Of a DNA stretch of 8,006 nucleotides, positions 1 to 5,219 are shown one piece after another. The position numbers were made by a program, and so were the translations under genes. A model generated the notes under the pieces. That model saw only the letters and a program-made list of their open reading frames with translations. It made no database searches and had not been told where the DNA came from. The first letter of the stretch is position 1. Every line of letters begins with the position of its first letter. The DNA comes from a bacterium (GTDB lineage: Bacteria; Pseudomonadota; Gammaproteobacteria; Burkholderiales; Methylophilaceae), in contig DAIDAS010000135.1 in the NCBI GenBank assembly GCA_027310505.1, positions 1 through 8,006 on the forward strand. The letters run 5' to 3'.

Positions 1-359
1 CTAGAAAGGGTGTATGTAATTAGGCGCCGGTAGCCACGGCGTCTGGCCTCACGTGCCGCTGAGGCTAATAATTTGCTTGCGACATTTGGCTGGCCACTGG
101 TGGCGAGCCTGGTGATTTCAAGCGTTTCACCGTCATCCAAATGCCTGGAGACAGGTCGCCCAATGATGGCTACACCAGATTCAATGGTTCTCATGTTATT
201 AAGTAAACGGGCTTTAAGACTGAACTTGTGGCCAACTACCTTGCCATGATGGCGGTGCCAGCATTCAACAAGACGCTGGGCATCAGCTAAGGTGCATAAC
301 TGTACGTCGATTTCTTCATCGCCGAACAGACCTCCCTTTAGCGATGAGTGGTGAGCCAT
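1..359 (-). CDS. XF1762-family GNAT-like protein, 3' part beyond the window
   Basis: An open frame on the minus strand starts at ATG 359-357 and stays open to the left edge (119 codons seen), so the C-terminus is missing. The start is supported by AAGGG about 8 bases upstream. Visible segments are VVGHKFSLKARL, then GVAIIGRPVSRHLDDGETLEITRLATSG, here only abbreviated (GRPVSR, LDDG, LEITRL), then AREARRRGYRRLITYTL at the edge. From memory this pattern (GVAIVGRP, LDDG, EVTRL, RRLITYTL) is that of the XF1762 family on plasmids and prophages, which has a GNAT/Mom-like acyltransferase look. The substrate is unknown. It follows the preceding gene by 18 bases and is the fourth gene of a minus-strand operon in the leading region. 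Family membership is fairly sure; an acyltransferase activity is inference. Confidence 0.82.
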   Translation of the reverse strand, partial: MAHHSSLKGGLFGDEEIDVQLCTLADAQRLVECWHRHHGKVVGHKFSLKARLLNNMRTIESGVAIIGRPVSRHLDDGETLEITRLATSGQPNVASKLLASAAREARRRGYRRLITYTLS

Positions 360-377
360 GGTTTGATCCCTTATTGA

Positions 378-623
378 TTAAGCATTCTGAAGTAATGCGC
401 GAGCGAGTTCATTGACTGGAATCAGGTGCTTGTTCTCAGTAGTTGAGTCCAGGCCAAGCAAGACACAAGCAGCGAGCAAGGCATCTTCGTGGCGTTTATT
501 TTCGTCATCACCTGGTATCGGCTCACGAATTATCCGAAAGCCCCACCTGCGCAATTGGCGAATACCAATGGATAGATCCTTAGAAATATCTTCTACTGTT
601 CGAATGGGCATACTCAGATCCAT
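378..623 (-). CDS. small hypothetical protein, leading-region operon
   Basis: I do not recognise this protein. The frame is open from TTG at 647-645 (89 aa), where it overlaps the preceding stop as TTGA. In-frame ATG codons at 623 (81 aa) and 611 (77 aa) are alternatives. I give the first ATG, but coupling at the TTG is equally plausible because neither has a convincing Shine-Dalgarno sequence. The sequence is soluble and mostly helical. A segment around EDISKDLSIGIRQLRRWGF could be a short helix-turn-helix, followed by an acidic linker (GDDENKRHED) and a hydrophobic helix (ALLAACVLLGL). It sits between two co-directional small genes with almost no spacing, which supports it being real. A small DNA-binding or regulatory protein is only a guess. 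Confidence 0.6.
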   Translation of the reverse strand: MDLSMPIRTVEDISKDLSIGIRQLRRWGFRIIREPIPGDDENKRHEDALLAACVLLGLDSTTENKHLIPVNELARALLQNA

Positions 624-643
624 TATCGTTGCCGTTGATCCAA

Positions 644-898
644 TCAATCTAGACCTTGAGCAATTTTCTCAAAGGTTCCGCCAGCAGCATCCACCTCATC
701 CTTAACGCTGGATAAGTGACTGGATTCCGCCTTGTTACCGTTAATGTCAATCCACGACCAGAATCGTCCTGGGCGAGAGCACACGCAAGAACGTCCGTCT
801 GGCCATGTGATACGGTATTTGGCAGACCTACTAGTTTTCCGCACCTGTTTAGGATTAAATACTTCACTCAGCATCGCGTTAAGTTTTGGCAGTGACAT
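644..898 (-). CDS. small hypothetical basic protein, leading-region operon
   Basis: An 84-aa minus-strand ORF starts at ATG 898 with a weak purine-rich ribosome site (GAGAGAAG) and ends at TGA 646-644, overlapping the possible TTG start of the next gene. The N-terminal two thirds is basic (KQVRKTSRSAKYR, RSCVCSRPGRFW) and the tail is acidic (SSVKDEVDAAGG). The middle, with Tyr-Arg-Ile-Thr-Trp-Pro-Asp-Gly and Phe-Trp-Ser-Trp-Ile-Asp, suggests a small beta-rich fold. There is no signal peptide or membrane segment. I cannot assign a family. Its place, 42 bases after the 117-aa gene and overlapping the following gene, argues that it is translated as part of one operon. It could be an establishment or anti-defence factor, but nothing in the sequence shows that. 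Confidence 0.6.
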   Translation of the reverse strand: MSLPKLNAMLSEVFNPKQVRKTSRSAKYRITWPDGRSCVCSRPGRFWSWIDINGNKAESSHLSSVKDEVDAAGGTFEKIAQGLD

Positions 899-940
899 TT
901 GGCTTCTCTCGATCTGTTGTGATTTACGTAACGTTCAGGT

Positions 941-1294
941 TCACGAAATCACCTTGGCACGATAGGTAGCCGGAATTCCGTACCGGCCTTCCGTTTCATT
1001 GCGAGCCTGACGCACCTTGGTAATGGCTTCAGAGTTGGTTCTGGCATCAACTTCGACTGTGTATTCATCACCGCGCCAGGAGCCTGCGTAGGCCACAATT
1101 ATCGGCGTCACGGTTACTGCATAGTGACGAATCTTCCTTGCCCTTTTGGCTGTGAAGTTAGCGGAGCGAATCCCGAGAGCAACTTCAACTTCCTCAAGAG
1201 TTCCGATGAGTTCCGGCTTTCCATATCCATTTTGGAAGCAGTAGAACTTACCGCTGCTTAACATACCAATCCTGGGGTCGAGGCTCATGTTCAT
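941..1294 (-). CDS. hypothetical protein, first gene of leading-region operon
   Basis: A 117-aa minus-strand ORF that I do not recognise. It starts at ATG 1294, with AAGG about ten bases upstream; a second ATG two codons on is an alternative. The protein is soluble and mixed alpha/beta. An N-terminal half (GKFYCFQNGYGKPELIGTLE) is followed by a basic patch (TAKRARKIRHY), a hydrophobic strand (AVTVTPIIVAYAG), and a C-terminal part (YTVEVDARTNSEAITKVRQ) resembling the beta-strand-plus-helix units of small plasmid and phage proteins. It is the first gene after a clear sigma70-like promoter and a 19-bp inverted-repeat operator, so it could be the regulator of its own operon. That is inference from position, since no canonical DNA-binding motif is visible. 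Confidence 0.7.
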   Translation of the reverse strand: MNMSLDPRIGMLSSGKFYCFQNGYGKPELIGTLEEVEVALGIRSANFTAKRARKIRHYAVTVTPIIVAYAGSWRGDEYTVEVDARTNSEAITKVRQARNETEGRYGIPATYRAKVIS

Positions 1295-1313
1295 AACTTA
1301 ACCTTGTGGTGGA

Positions 1314-1332
1314 TTGTCGCTAAACGCGACAA
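1314..1332. promoter_or_regulatory. operator-like inverted repeat at the leading-operon promoter
   Basis: TTGTCGC, five bases (TAAAC), then GCGACAA form a perfect 7-bp-arm inverted repeat. It lies about 10 bases downstream of the minus-strand TATAAT, over the expected transcription start, and about 20 bases before the 117-aa gene's start codon. That position suits a repressor site. The protein that binds it is not known. Confidence 0.6.
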
Positions 1333-1341
1333 GTTATAATT

Positions 1342-1370
1342 ATTATAGATGCCCGTGGCGACATATGCAA
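1342..1370 (-). promoter_or_regulatory. sigma70-like promoter of the leading-region operon
   Basis: On the minus strand a perfect TATAAT (1347-1342) is preceded, 17 bases upstream, by TTGCAT (1370-1365), a partial match to TTGACA. The expected start is near 1335, leaving a leader of about 40 bases before the 117-aa gene. The inverted repeat at 1314-1332 overlaps the start of the transcript. This gives the operon its own promoter, separate from the TraK-like gene upstream. Confidence 0.65.
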
Positions 1371-1397
1371 GTGTTTTTTGTTGGTTTTGCCTACTTT

Positions 1398-2510
1398 CTA
1401 TTTTTTACCTTTACCGAACAACTCAGGATCCAGGGTTAAAAAATCAGTACCAGTTTTTGTGTCAGTTCTTGGTACTGGTTTTGTCCATTTCACTCTAAAT
1501 ACTTTTTCCTGAACGGTTTCAGTGCGACTGATACCGTTCTCACTTATTTCCAGAAGTGCTCCATAAAGTCGTTCATCTTTTGTGAGCATAAGACCAGGTA
1601 TGGCCGGATGTTCCATTAAGCCTTCGGCATAAATTCCTTCTGGTACATCTTTTCGACGTTGGACAGGATTAACGCCTTCCTGAAGTGGCAAGCACGAAAG
1701 TGTCACAGGATTAATGGCGTTTTGAGATGTTTTTGTTTCATCTGTACCTTCTGCCAAATCCGGAACAACAGGGTCCCCTGGGATCTCAAAAAAGGTATTT
1801 CCGGTCGCTTTTTTGCCTGGTCGAGTAGCCCCAGTTGTCTGATCTTCTACCGCTACAGCAAGCCCAAATCCTGATCCATCAATCCCCGCCCCGCCACCCG
1901 CGTCTGCGGGTGGCGGGGCGGTCGTGGTCGCGCTTTGCGCGACCACGTTCGATTTTTCCGCCGGCGGCACGTGTGCCGCCGGCGCTTCGCCAGTTGGCCT
2001 TGCTGCCGTAATAGGTTGTACCGTAGGCGACTGCTGCACAGCGCCTACACCGAAAACCTCGGCAACTTTTGAGCCCGCCTTATCGCGCTGCCGCGCGATA
2101 ATCGCCGCCGCATGGCCGGCGAGATTCGACAAATCAGTACCTTTTGTCTCTTTCTTGATCTCTGATAACACCAACATCTGCTCATCCATGCGTCGAACAC
2201 ATTCATCCTGACGATCTGCAAGCAGCTCATGAAAGTAGTTTCGAACTGAAGACGGCTGTAAGCGGAATCCGCATTGCCCAAGCAGGGAGGCGATTTGCGG
2301 AAAAGAGAAGCCTTGATGTCTGAGCATGTAAATCTCAGGCATCAAGGCGCTAAATGCTTTTCGCTGCGTCCTGTCAGCTGGCTCTAATGAATGAAAGGCA
2401 ACTAAAAGCACTTCTCTTGCATTGAGCGCATTAACTTCCTGAATGCGATGCAATTGTCCCGTGCGTCCACCGCGACTTGGCATCGTCCGGGCACTTGTAT
2501 CTAGGGCCAT
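1398..2510 (-). CDS. TraK/StbA-like DNA-binding protein with long disordered linker (putative)
   Basis: A 370-aa protein starts at ATG 2510 with a good ribosome site (GAGAGG, about 6 bases upstream). Residues about 54-97 look like a helix-turn-helix: LMPEIYMLRHQGFSF, then PQIASLLGQCGF, then SSVRNYFHELL. The pattern (start of helix, small residue plus Gly, Ile/Leu, then the SxxxxRxYxxxL recognition helix) resembles the N-terminus of RP4 TraK. A helical segment (98-150) is followed by an Ala/Pro/Gly-rich linker (about 155-235) and a structured C-terminal part (285-370). RP4 TraK is only about 134 aa, so this is much longer. Like traK, it lies beside oriT on the leading side and is transcribed away from it. 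Binding to the oriT intergenic region is inference. Three perfect palindromes lie within the linker codons (176-209). It could instead be a StbA- or KfrA-type segregation protein. Confidence 0.7.
   Translation of the reverse strand: MALDTSARTMPSRGGRTGQLHRIQEVNALNAREVLLVAFHSLEPADRTQRKAFSALMPEIYMLRHQGFSFPQIASLLGQCGFRLQPSSVRNYFHELLADRQDECVRRMDEQMLVLSEIKKETKGTDLSNLAGHAAAIIARQRDKAGSKVAEVFGVGAVQQSPTVQPITAARPTGEAPAAHVPPAEKSNVVAQSATTTAPPPADAGGGAGIDGSGFGLAVAVEDQTTGATRPGKKATGNTFFEIPGDPVVPDLAEGTDETKTSQNAINPVTLSCLPLQEGVNPVQRRKDVPEGIYAEGLMEHPAIPGLMLTKDERLYGALLEISENGISRTETVQEKVFRVKWTKPVPRTDTKTGTDFLTLDPELFGKGKK
1886..1921. repeat. perfect palindrome 1 (16-bp arms) in coding sequence
   Basis: CCGCCCCGCCACCCGC (1886-1901), a four-base loop GTCT, then its exact reverse complement (1906-1921). 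It encodes linker residues about 197-209 of the TraK-like protein (TAPPPADAGGGAG), whose proline and glycine runs mirror each other because of the palindrome. Confidence 0.9.
1923..1947. repeat. perfect palindrome 2 (11-bp arms) in coding sequence
   Basis: CGTGGTCGCGC (1923-1933), loop TTT, then GCGCGACCACG (1937-1947). It begins one base after palindrome 1 ends and has an unrelated sequence. It encodes residues about 188-196 (NVVAQSATT). Confidence 0.9.
1959..1984. repeat. perfect palindrome 3 (12-bp arms) in coding sequence
   Basis: CGCCGGCGGCAC (1959-1970), centre GT, then GTGCCGCCGGCG (1973-1984). A smaller GGCG-CTT-CGCC hairpin (1981-1991) overlaps its end. It encodes residues about 176-184 (APAAHVPPA). 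Confidence 0.9.
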
Positions 2511-2805
2511 GTGAAACCTCTCAACAATTAATACCGTTTTTAGTCAGGCAAAACATTCAAAAATACGATCTCGATCCATACCAAAACCGAAGGTATTTCA
2601 AATCAAATGTATATTACATCTATATCAATTAATGAACAAAAGGAATTTGCTTCCAGAATATATCCGTACATATTCGAAAGGTTTACTGGGTTCGTTCCGA
2701 TGCATTCCCAAATCATTATCAAAGCATGTTTGAAGCATACGCAGTGAACATACGTTGTTAAATTAAATCGAATTCATTGGTTTTCTGCTAATTAAGCAGT
2801 GATCC

Positions 2806-2826
2806 TTTAATGCAATTTTAATGCAA
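2806..2826 (+). repeat. tandem 10-bp direct repeat, 11-base period
   Basis: TTTAATGCAA occurs at 2806-2815 and again at 2817-2826. The spacing of about one helical turn, some 30 bases from nic, suggests two copies of a protein-binding site on one DNA face. With only two copies this may be chance. Confidence 0.5.
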
Positions 2827-2849
2827 ATCTAAGTTACTACTATGATGAC

Positions 2850-2960
2850 TAGAGCGGGCAGGATGCTGGATGTATATCGCTCACGCGAAATCCATCCAGA
2901 GTTTCGAACGCTAGGTCGCTTCGCACCCGTCGCATTCGACTCAGGGCTACGCCCCGAGAC
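2850..2960 (-). other. oriT with IncP/RP4-like nic site
   Basis: Read on the minus strand, 2865-2858 is CATCCTGC, matching the MOBP/IncP nic consensus YATCCTG|Y; it continues CCCGC, close to the RK2 nic (TATCCTG|CCCGG). Cleavage is predicted between the complements of 2859 and 2858. Directly beside it, CTGGATG (2866-2872) and CATCCAG (2893-2899) form an inverted repeat with arms 20 bases apart, where RP4 has its TraJ-binding repeat. GC-rich hairpins follow (GTCG-CATT-CGAC at 2929-2940; CTCAGGGC-TAC-GCCCCGAG, one mismatch, at 2940-2958). The accessory and relaxase genes lie on the same side as in RP4. The 5' end would lead towards coordinate 1. The outer limits of the functional oriT are approximate. 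Confidence 0.88.
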
Positions 2961-2971
2961 CCATTAAATTC

Positions 2972-3000
2972 TTGCTACAAATACAACCACATGGTTTAAT
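2972..3000 (+). promoter_or_regulatory. candidate promoter for the relaxosome accessory gene
   Basis: TTGCTA (2972-2977) and TTTAAT (2995-3000), separated by 17 bases, match sigma70 elements at four and five of six positions. Transcription would start near 3007, which leaves only a very short leader with the Shine-Dalgarno sequence at its 5' end. That is a point against it. Its place next to the oriT hairpins would allow autoregulation by relaxosome proteins. Confidence 0.4.
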
Positions 3001-3018
3001 AAACATAAGGAGAGGAAA

Positions 3019-3345
3019 ATGGCAAAACTATTTAAGCAGGTGCCTGATGAAGTACGAAAATCAAAATCGATACTTATCAGGGTCTCGGAAAAAGAATTCG
3101 AAGCCATAGGGGCTTCAGCCTTAATCCGAAACTTATCTGTAGCTGAATTCGTTCGACGTGCGGCATTAGGCCGTAAAGCGGATGTACATTTCGAAACCGA
3201 AATTGTTCTCGCTCTGCGTGAAGTGGTGCAGGCAATTCGTAAGGTCTACGCTGCCTTTATGGATAAAGGTATTGTGCCGCCAGTAGAAGAATGGCGACCT
3301 GTAATGAAGGAAGCAATGAACGCCATGCTGCGCATCTCAAAGTAA
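3019..3345 (+). CDS. relaxosome accessory protein, MobC/TraJ/NikA-like (ribbon-helix-helix)
   Basis: A 108-aa protein with a strong ribosome site (AAGGAGAGG, ending four bases before ATG). After a basic N-terminus, residues about 17-53 fit a ribbon-helix-helix unit: strand SILIRVS, helix EKEFEAIGASALIRN, then LSVAEFVRRAALGRK, which matches the 'G-S-xx-YIR-AAL-R' ending common to NikA, TraJ and MobC proteins. The rest (60-108) is helical and probably mediates dimerisation or relaxase contact. Its role would be to bind the inverted repeat next to nic and recruit the relaxase. The start lies 120 bases from that repeat, in the position of traJ in RP4. Unlike RP4, the relaxase gene does not follow directly. 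Which of the three named families is closest cannot be settled by eye. Confidence 0.85.
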   Translation: MAKLFKQVPDEVRKSKSILIRVSEKEFEAIGASALIRNLSVAEFVRRAALGRKADVHFETEIVLALREVVQAIRKVYAAFMDKGIVPPVEEWRPVMKEAMNAMLRISK

Positions 3346-3419
3346 AGAAATGGGGCAGGGTAGGGCAGTACAAGACTTTTGCTGCAAAAGATCCAAGGGC
3401 TATATAAACAAGGATTCTC

Positions 3420-4235
3420 ATGAACCGAGAAAAACAGTTAGGGAAAAAAACAATTAACCTTCAGACTAATTATTCAATTGGCCATGAAAAGAAATTGCCG
3501 CGAGCTTATGTGCGACAACGTTCCGGGCGTCATCTTGATCTTTTGTGCCCACATCCCTCCGATTGGACAGATGAAGACCTTGCAATCGGACTATCAAGGA
3601 CATTTCGCTGGGGCGGACACTCAATCTGGCCGTTACCTCTTTCTGTCGCACAGCATTCGCTAACTGTATTGGCTCTTGCCACGAAGTCTGCGACAAGGGC
3701 GCTAACGAAGGAAGAGGCACTTCGAGAGCTGTTGCATGATGCGGATGAAGCCTTAATAGGGGGATTTGATCCGATCAGCCCACTGAAACCTTTCCTCGGG
3801 CAAGCTTACTGTGATTTGGCGACAAGACTTCAAGAAGCCGTATACGAGCGGTATGGCCTGACGCCTTGGGCACCAGGCGAGCACAAATGGCATAAACATG
3901 CCGACATTCTGGCTGCAGCAAGTGAAGCTGTGCACGTAGCAGGCTGGGCACCACACGAAGTAAACAATGTTCTGGAGATTAGCTGGGAGCCGCTGTATGA
4001 AGATCCGCTCGCAGCAATATACGGCTGTGAGCCGTGGGCGCCATGGGCGCCAGAGCTTGCTGCCGAACGTTTCCTTGCCGTACTGCAGTGGCAACATGAG
4101 ACAACAACCATGTTCGAACAGCGGGTTCTGGAATCACAAGATAATTTCCACGTATGCTCAATGAGCTGTGAGTCATGCAATGCGAACAAGAAGACCTGTC
4201 TTTCCTGGTCATACCTTAGTACCTTAATTTCCTAA
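3420..4235 (+). CDS. HD-domain phosphohydrolase, YfbR-like, with Cys-rich tail
   Basis: A 271-aa protein starting at ATG 3420 behind AAGGA. HD-superfamily metal ligands are visible in order: H79 in VAQHSLTVL, H106-D107 in ELLHDADEAL, and D162 in HKHADILAAASEA, preceded by RTFRWGGHS, which corresponds to the RW-H substrate region of YfbR-type 5'-deoxynucleotidases. The likely reaction is metal-dependent hydrolysis of a nucleotide phosphate in the cytoplasm; the exact substrate is unknown. It is longer than YfbR (about 200 aa), with extra sequence at both ends. The C-terminal 25 residues carry four cysteines (CSMSCESCNANKKTC, 246-260), a possible zinc-binding tail not expected in the family. 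Its stop overlaps the next start (TAATG), so the two are probably translationally coupled. It is cargo rather than a transfer gene. Confidence 0.82.
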   Translation: MNREKQLGKKTINLQTNYSIGHEKKLPRAYVRQRSGRHLDLLCPHPSDWTDEDLAIGLSRTFRWGGHSIWPLPLSVAQHSLTVLALATKSATRALTKEEALRELLHDADEALIGGFDPISPLKPFLGQAYCDLATRLQEAVYERYGLTPWAPGEHKWHKHADILAAASEAVHVAGWAPHEVNNVLEISWEPLYEDPLAAIYGCEPWAPWAPELAAERFLAVLQWQHETTTMFEQRVLESQDNFHVCSMSCESCNANKKTCLSWSYLSTLIS

Positions 4236-4561
4236 TGACCATTCTGACTACAGATGTCCTGCAATGGCTTGGTTGTATTACCGGGGTAATAGGATCGTTT
4301 CTGTTGGCCTTGAATACGCGCCATTCTGGCTGGGGATTCGTTTTCTTTCTGGTCTCGAACGCATTCTGGGTCGAATATGGCCTCTTAACCGGTGCACCAG
4401 GTTTGACTACCAATCAAGTGTTTTTTACTGCGACCAGTTCACTGGGGATCTATCGCTGGTTGCTGGTACCAAAAACTGGCCATGAAAACAACAATCCAGA
4501 GTTAAGAAAAAGCTTGTTATCGTATTTCGCGTTTTTTAAGAAACATCATAATAATCAATAA
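4235..4561 (+). CDS. small three-helix membrane protein, SemiSWEET/PnuC-like
   Basis: A 108-aa protein whose ATG shares one base with the previous stop. Three hydrophobic segments are evident: residues about 9-27 (VLQWLGCITGVIGSFLLAL), 33-51 (WGFVFFLVSNAFWVEYGLL) and 59-78 (NQVFFTATSSLGIYRWLLV). A hydrophilic, basic tail ends in FKKHHNNQ. The layout (G-x-x-G-S in helix 1, SNxxW in helix 2, Phe/Thr-rich helix 3 ending GIYRW) is reminiscent of a three-helix half-transporter of the SWEET/PnuC fold, and similar short proteins occur on plasmids and phages. If so it would act as a dimer in the inner membrane, carrying a small solute. Coupling to a nucleotide phosphohydrolase suggests a nucleoside or nucleotide-related substrate, but this is inference. 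Confidence 0.7.
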   Translation: MTILTTDVLQWLGCITGVIGSFLLALNTRHSGWGFVFFLVSNAFWVEYGLLTGAPGLTTNQVFFTATSSLGIYRWLLVPKTGHENNNPELRKSLLSYFAFFKKHHNNQ

Positions 4562-4603
4562 CTTGCGCTTCGCAGTATGTGCATTATGTAAAACGAATGA
4601 ACT

Positions 4604-5185
4604 ATGTACAAATTCATCATCATCACCATGCTAGGTTCTTTGGCGTTTGTCCGCACCGCTTACGCTAACGAATCATTAATTGACTACATCTCTAGTGCTT
4701 GGAACGCTCATGCAGTATCTGCGCCGACATCACCAAAAATCGAAGTCGGTTTTTCACCGGGCGGTAGCGCAGAAGCACTGATCCTCAAAGCTATCAATTC
4801 AGCGCACAACAGCATCCGTGTTTTGGCATACAGTTTCACCAGTCGCCGAATCGCTGCTGCACTTGTATCTGCCCACAAACGCGGCGTAGATGTAAAGGTG
4901 GTTGTCGATAAGAGCCAGAAAACCGAAAAATACACAACGGCAACTTTCCTGGCGAACATGGGGATCCCTGTGCGTGTTGACTCGCAGCACGCTATCCAGC
5001 ATTCCAAAATCCTCGAAATCGACCGGCAGCATGTCGAAACAGGCAGCTTCAACTACACATCAGCCGCCACCCGTAACAGCGAAAACGCACTGGTCATCTG
5101 GAATAATACGGATCTGGCCAATGTCTACCTAGCCAATTGGGAAGAGCACTGGCGACATTCCGAGGAATATCAAGCCAAGTATTAG
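4604..5185 (+). CDS. secreted PLD-family endonuclease, Nuc/EndA type
   Basis: A 193-aa protein with a classic signal peptide (KFIIITMLGSLAFVRTAYA, cleavage expected after AYA at 21). The mature part is a single phospholipase-D domain. It contains AYSFTSRRIAAAL, RGVDVKVVVDKSQ, and the HKD motif H133-S-K135-x4-D140 followed by ETGSFNYTSAA and NSEN (159-161), all hallmarks of the Nuc nuclease of pKM101 and Salmonella, which dimerises through one HKD motif per subunit. It should act in the periplasm as a sequence-independent nuclease; its contribution to plasmid biology is not settled. Length is slightly above that of Nuc (about 155-177 aa) because of a spacer after the signal peptide. No good Shine-Dalgarno sequence precedes ATG 4604. 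It lies 42 bases after the membrane-protein gene. Confidence 0.92.
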   Translation: MYKFIIITMLGSLAFVRTAYANESLIDYISSAWNAHAVSAPTSPKIEVGFSPGGSAEALILKAINSAHNSIRVLAYSFTSRRIAAALVSAHKRGVDVKVVVDKSQKTEKYTTATFLANMGIPVRVDSQHAIQHSKILEIDRQHVETGSFNYTSAATRNSENALVIWNNTDLANVYLANWEEHWRHSEEYQAKY

Positions 5186-5202
5186 TGCAAAGCAGTACAA
5201 TA

Positions 5203-5208
5203 TATAAT
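5203..5208 (+). promoter_or_regulatory. possible -10 element before the KfrB-domain gene
   Basis: A perfect TATAAT lies in the 34-base gap after the nuclease gene, but no acceptable -35 sits 16-18 bases upstream. A start near 5214 would suit translation from ATG 5232 better than from ATG 5220. This is weak evidence for separate expression of the KfrB and relaxase genes. Confidence 0.28.
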
Positions 5209-5219
5209 TGAATATTACT

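Larger units (their letters stand above)
2511..3018. other. gene-poor AT-rich intergenic region holding oriT
   Basis: This 508-bp stretch has no credible ORF and separates divergent gene sets. From about 2581 to 2820 it is roughly one third G+C by hand count, clearly poorer than the flanking genes. It holds small inverted repeats (ATGTA-TAT-TACAT at 2607-2619; CTGCT-AATTA-AGCAG at 2785-2799), a direct repeat with an 11-base period (2806-2826), the nic region (2858-2899) and GC-rich hairpins (2929-2958). AT-rich, probably bent DNA beside nic is typical of IncP-type oriT regions and would be the expected site for the TraK-like protein. I could not find a convincing promoter for the gene starting at 2510. 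Confidence 0.75.

Noticed and set aside
412..965. Plus-strand ORFs opposite the small leading-region genes
   Set aside because: The minus-strand genes have operon-like spacing, overlapping ends and ribosome sites; the plus-strand frames have none of these.
1335..1340. TATAAT on the plus strand next to the minus-strand promoter
   Set aside because: It arises from the near-palindromic TTATAATTATTATA. There is no suitable -35 and no plus-strand gene downstream.
1371..1397. T-rich stretch after the TraK-like gene as a terminator
   Set aside because: There is no stable hairpin on the minus strand before the run, so intrinsic termination is not supported.
1924..2211. 95-codon plus-strand ORF opposite the TraK-like gene
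   Set aside because: It is cysteine- and alanine-rich because it reads the palindromes and linker in reverse. No ribosome site or recognisable fold.
2045..2281. 78-codon minus-strand ORF in another frame of the TraK-like gene
   Set aside because: It overlaps the helix-turn-helix coding part, where the main frame is the meaningful one, and has no ribosome site.
3376..3408. CTTTTG-CTG-CAAAAG hairpin and TTGCTG/TATAAA promoter candidate before the HD gene
   Set aside because: The hairpin is short and lacks a T tract, so it is not a terminator. The promoter would place the transcript start on the Shine-Dalgarno sequence.
3753..4189. Two overlapping minus-strand ORFs (114 and 119 codons) opposite the HD gene
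   Set aside because: Neither shows a motif or ribosome site, and the opposite strand has the HD metal ligands in order.
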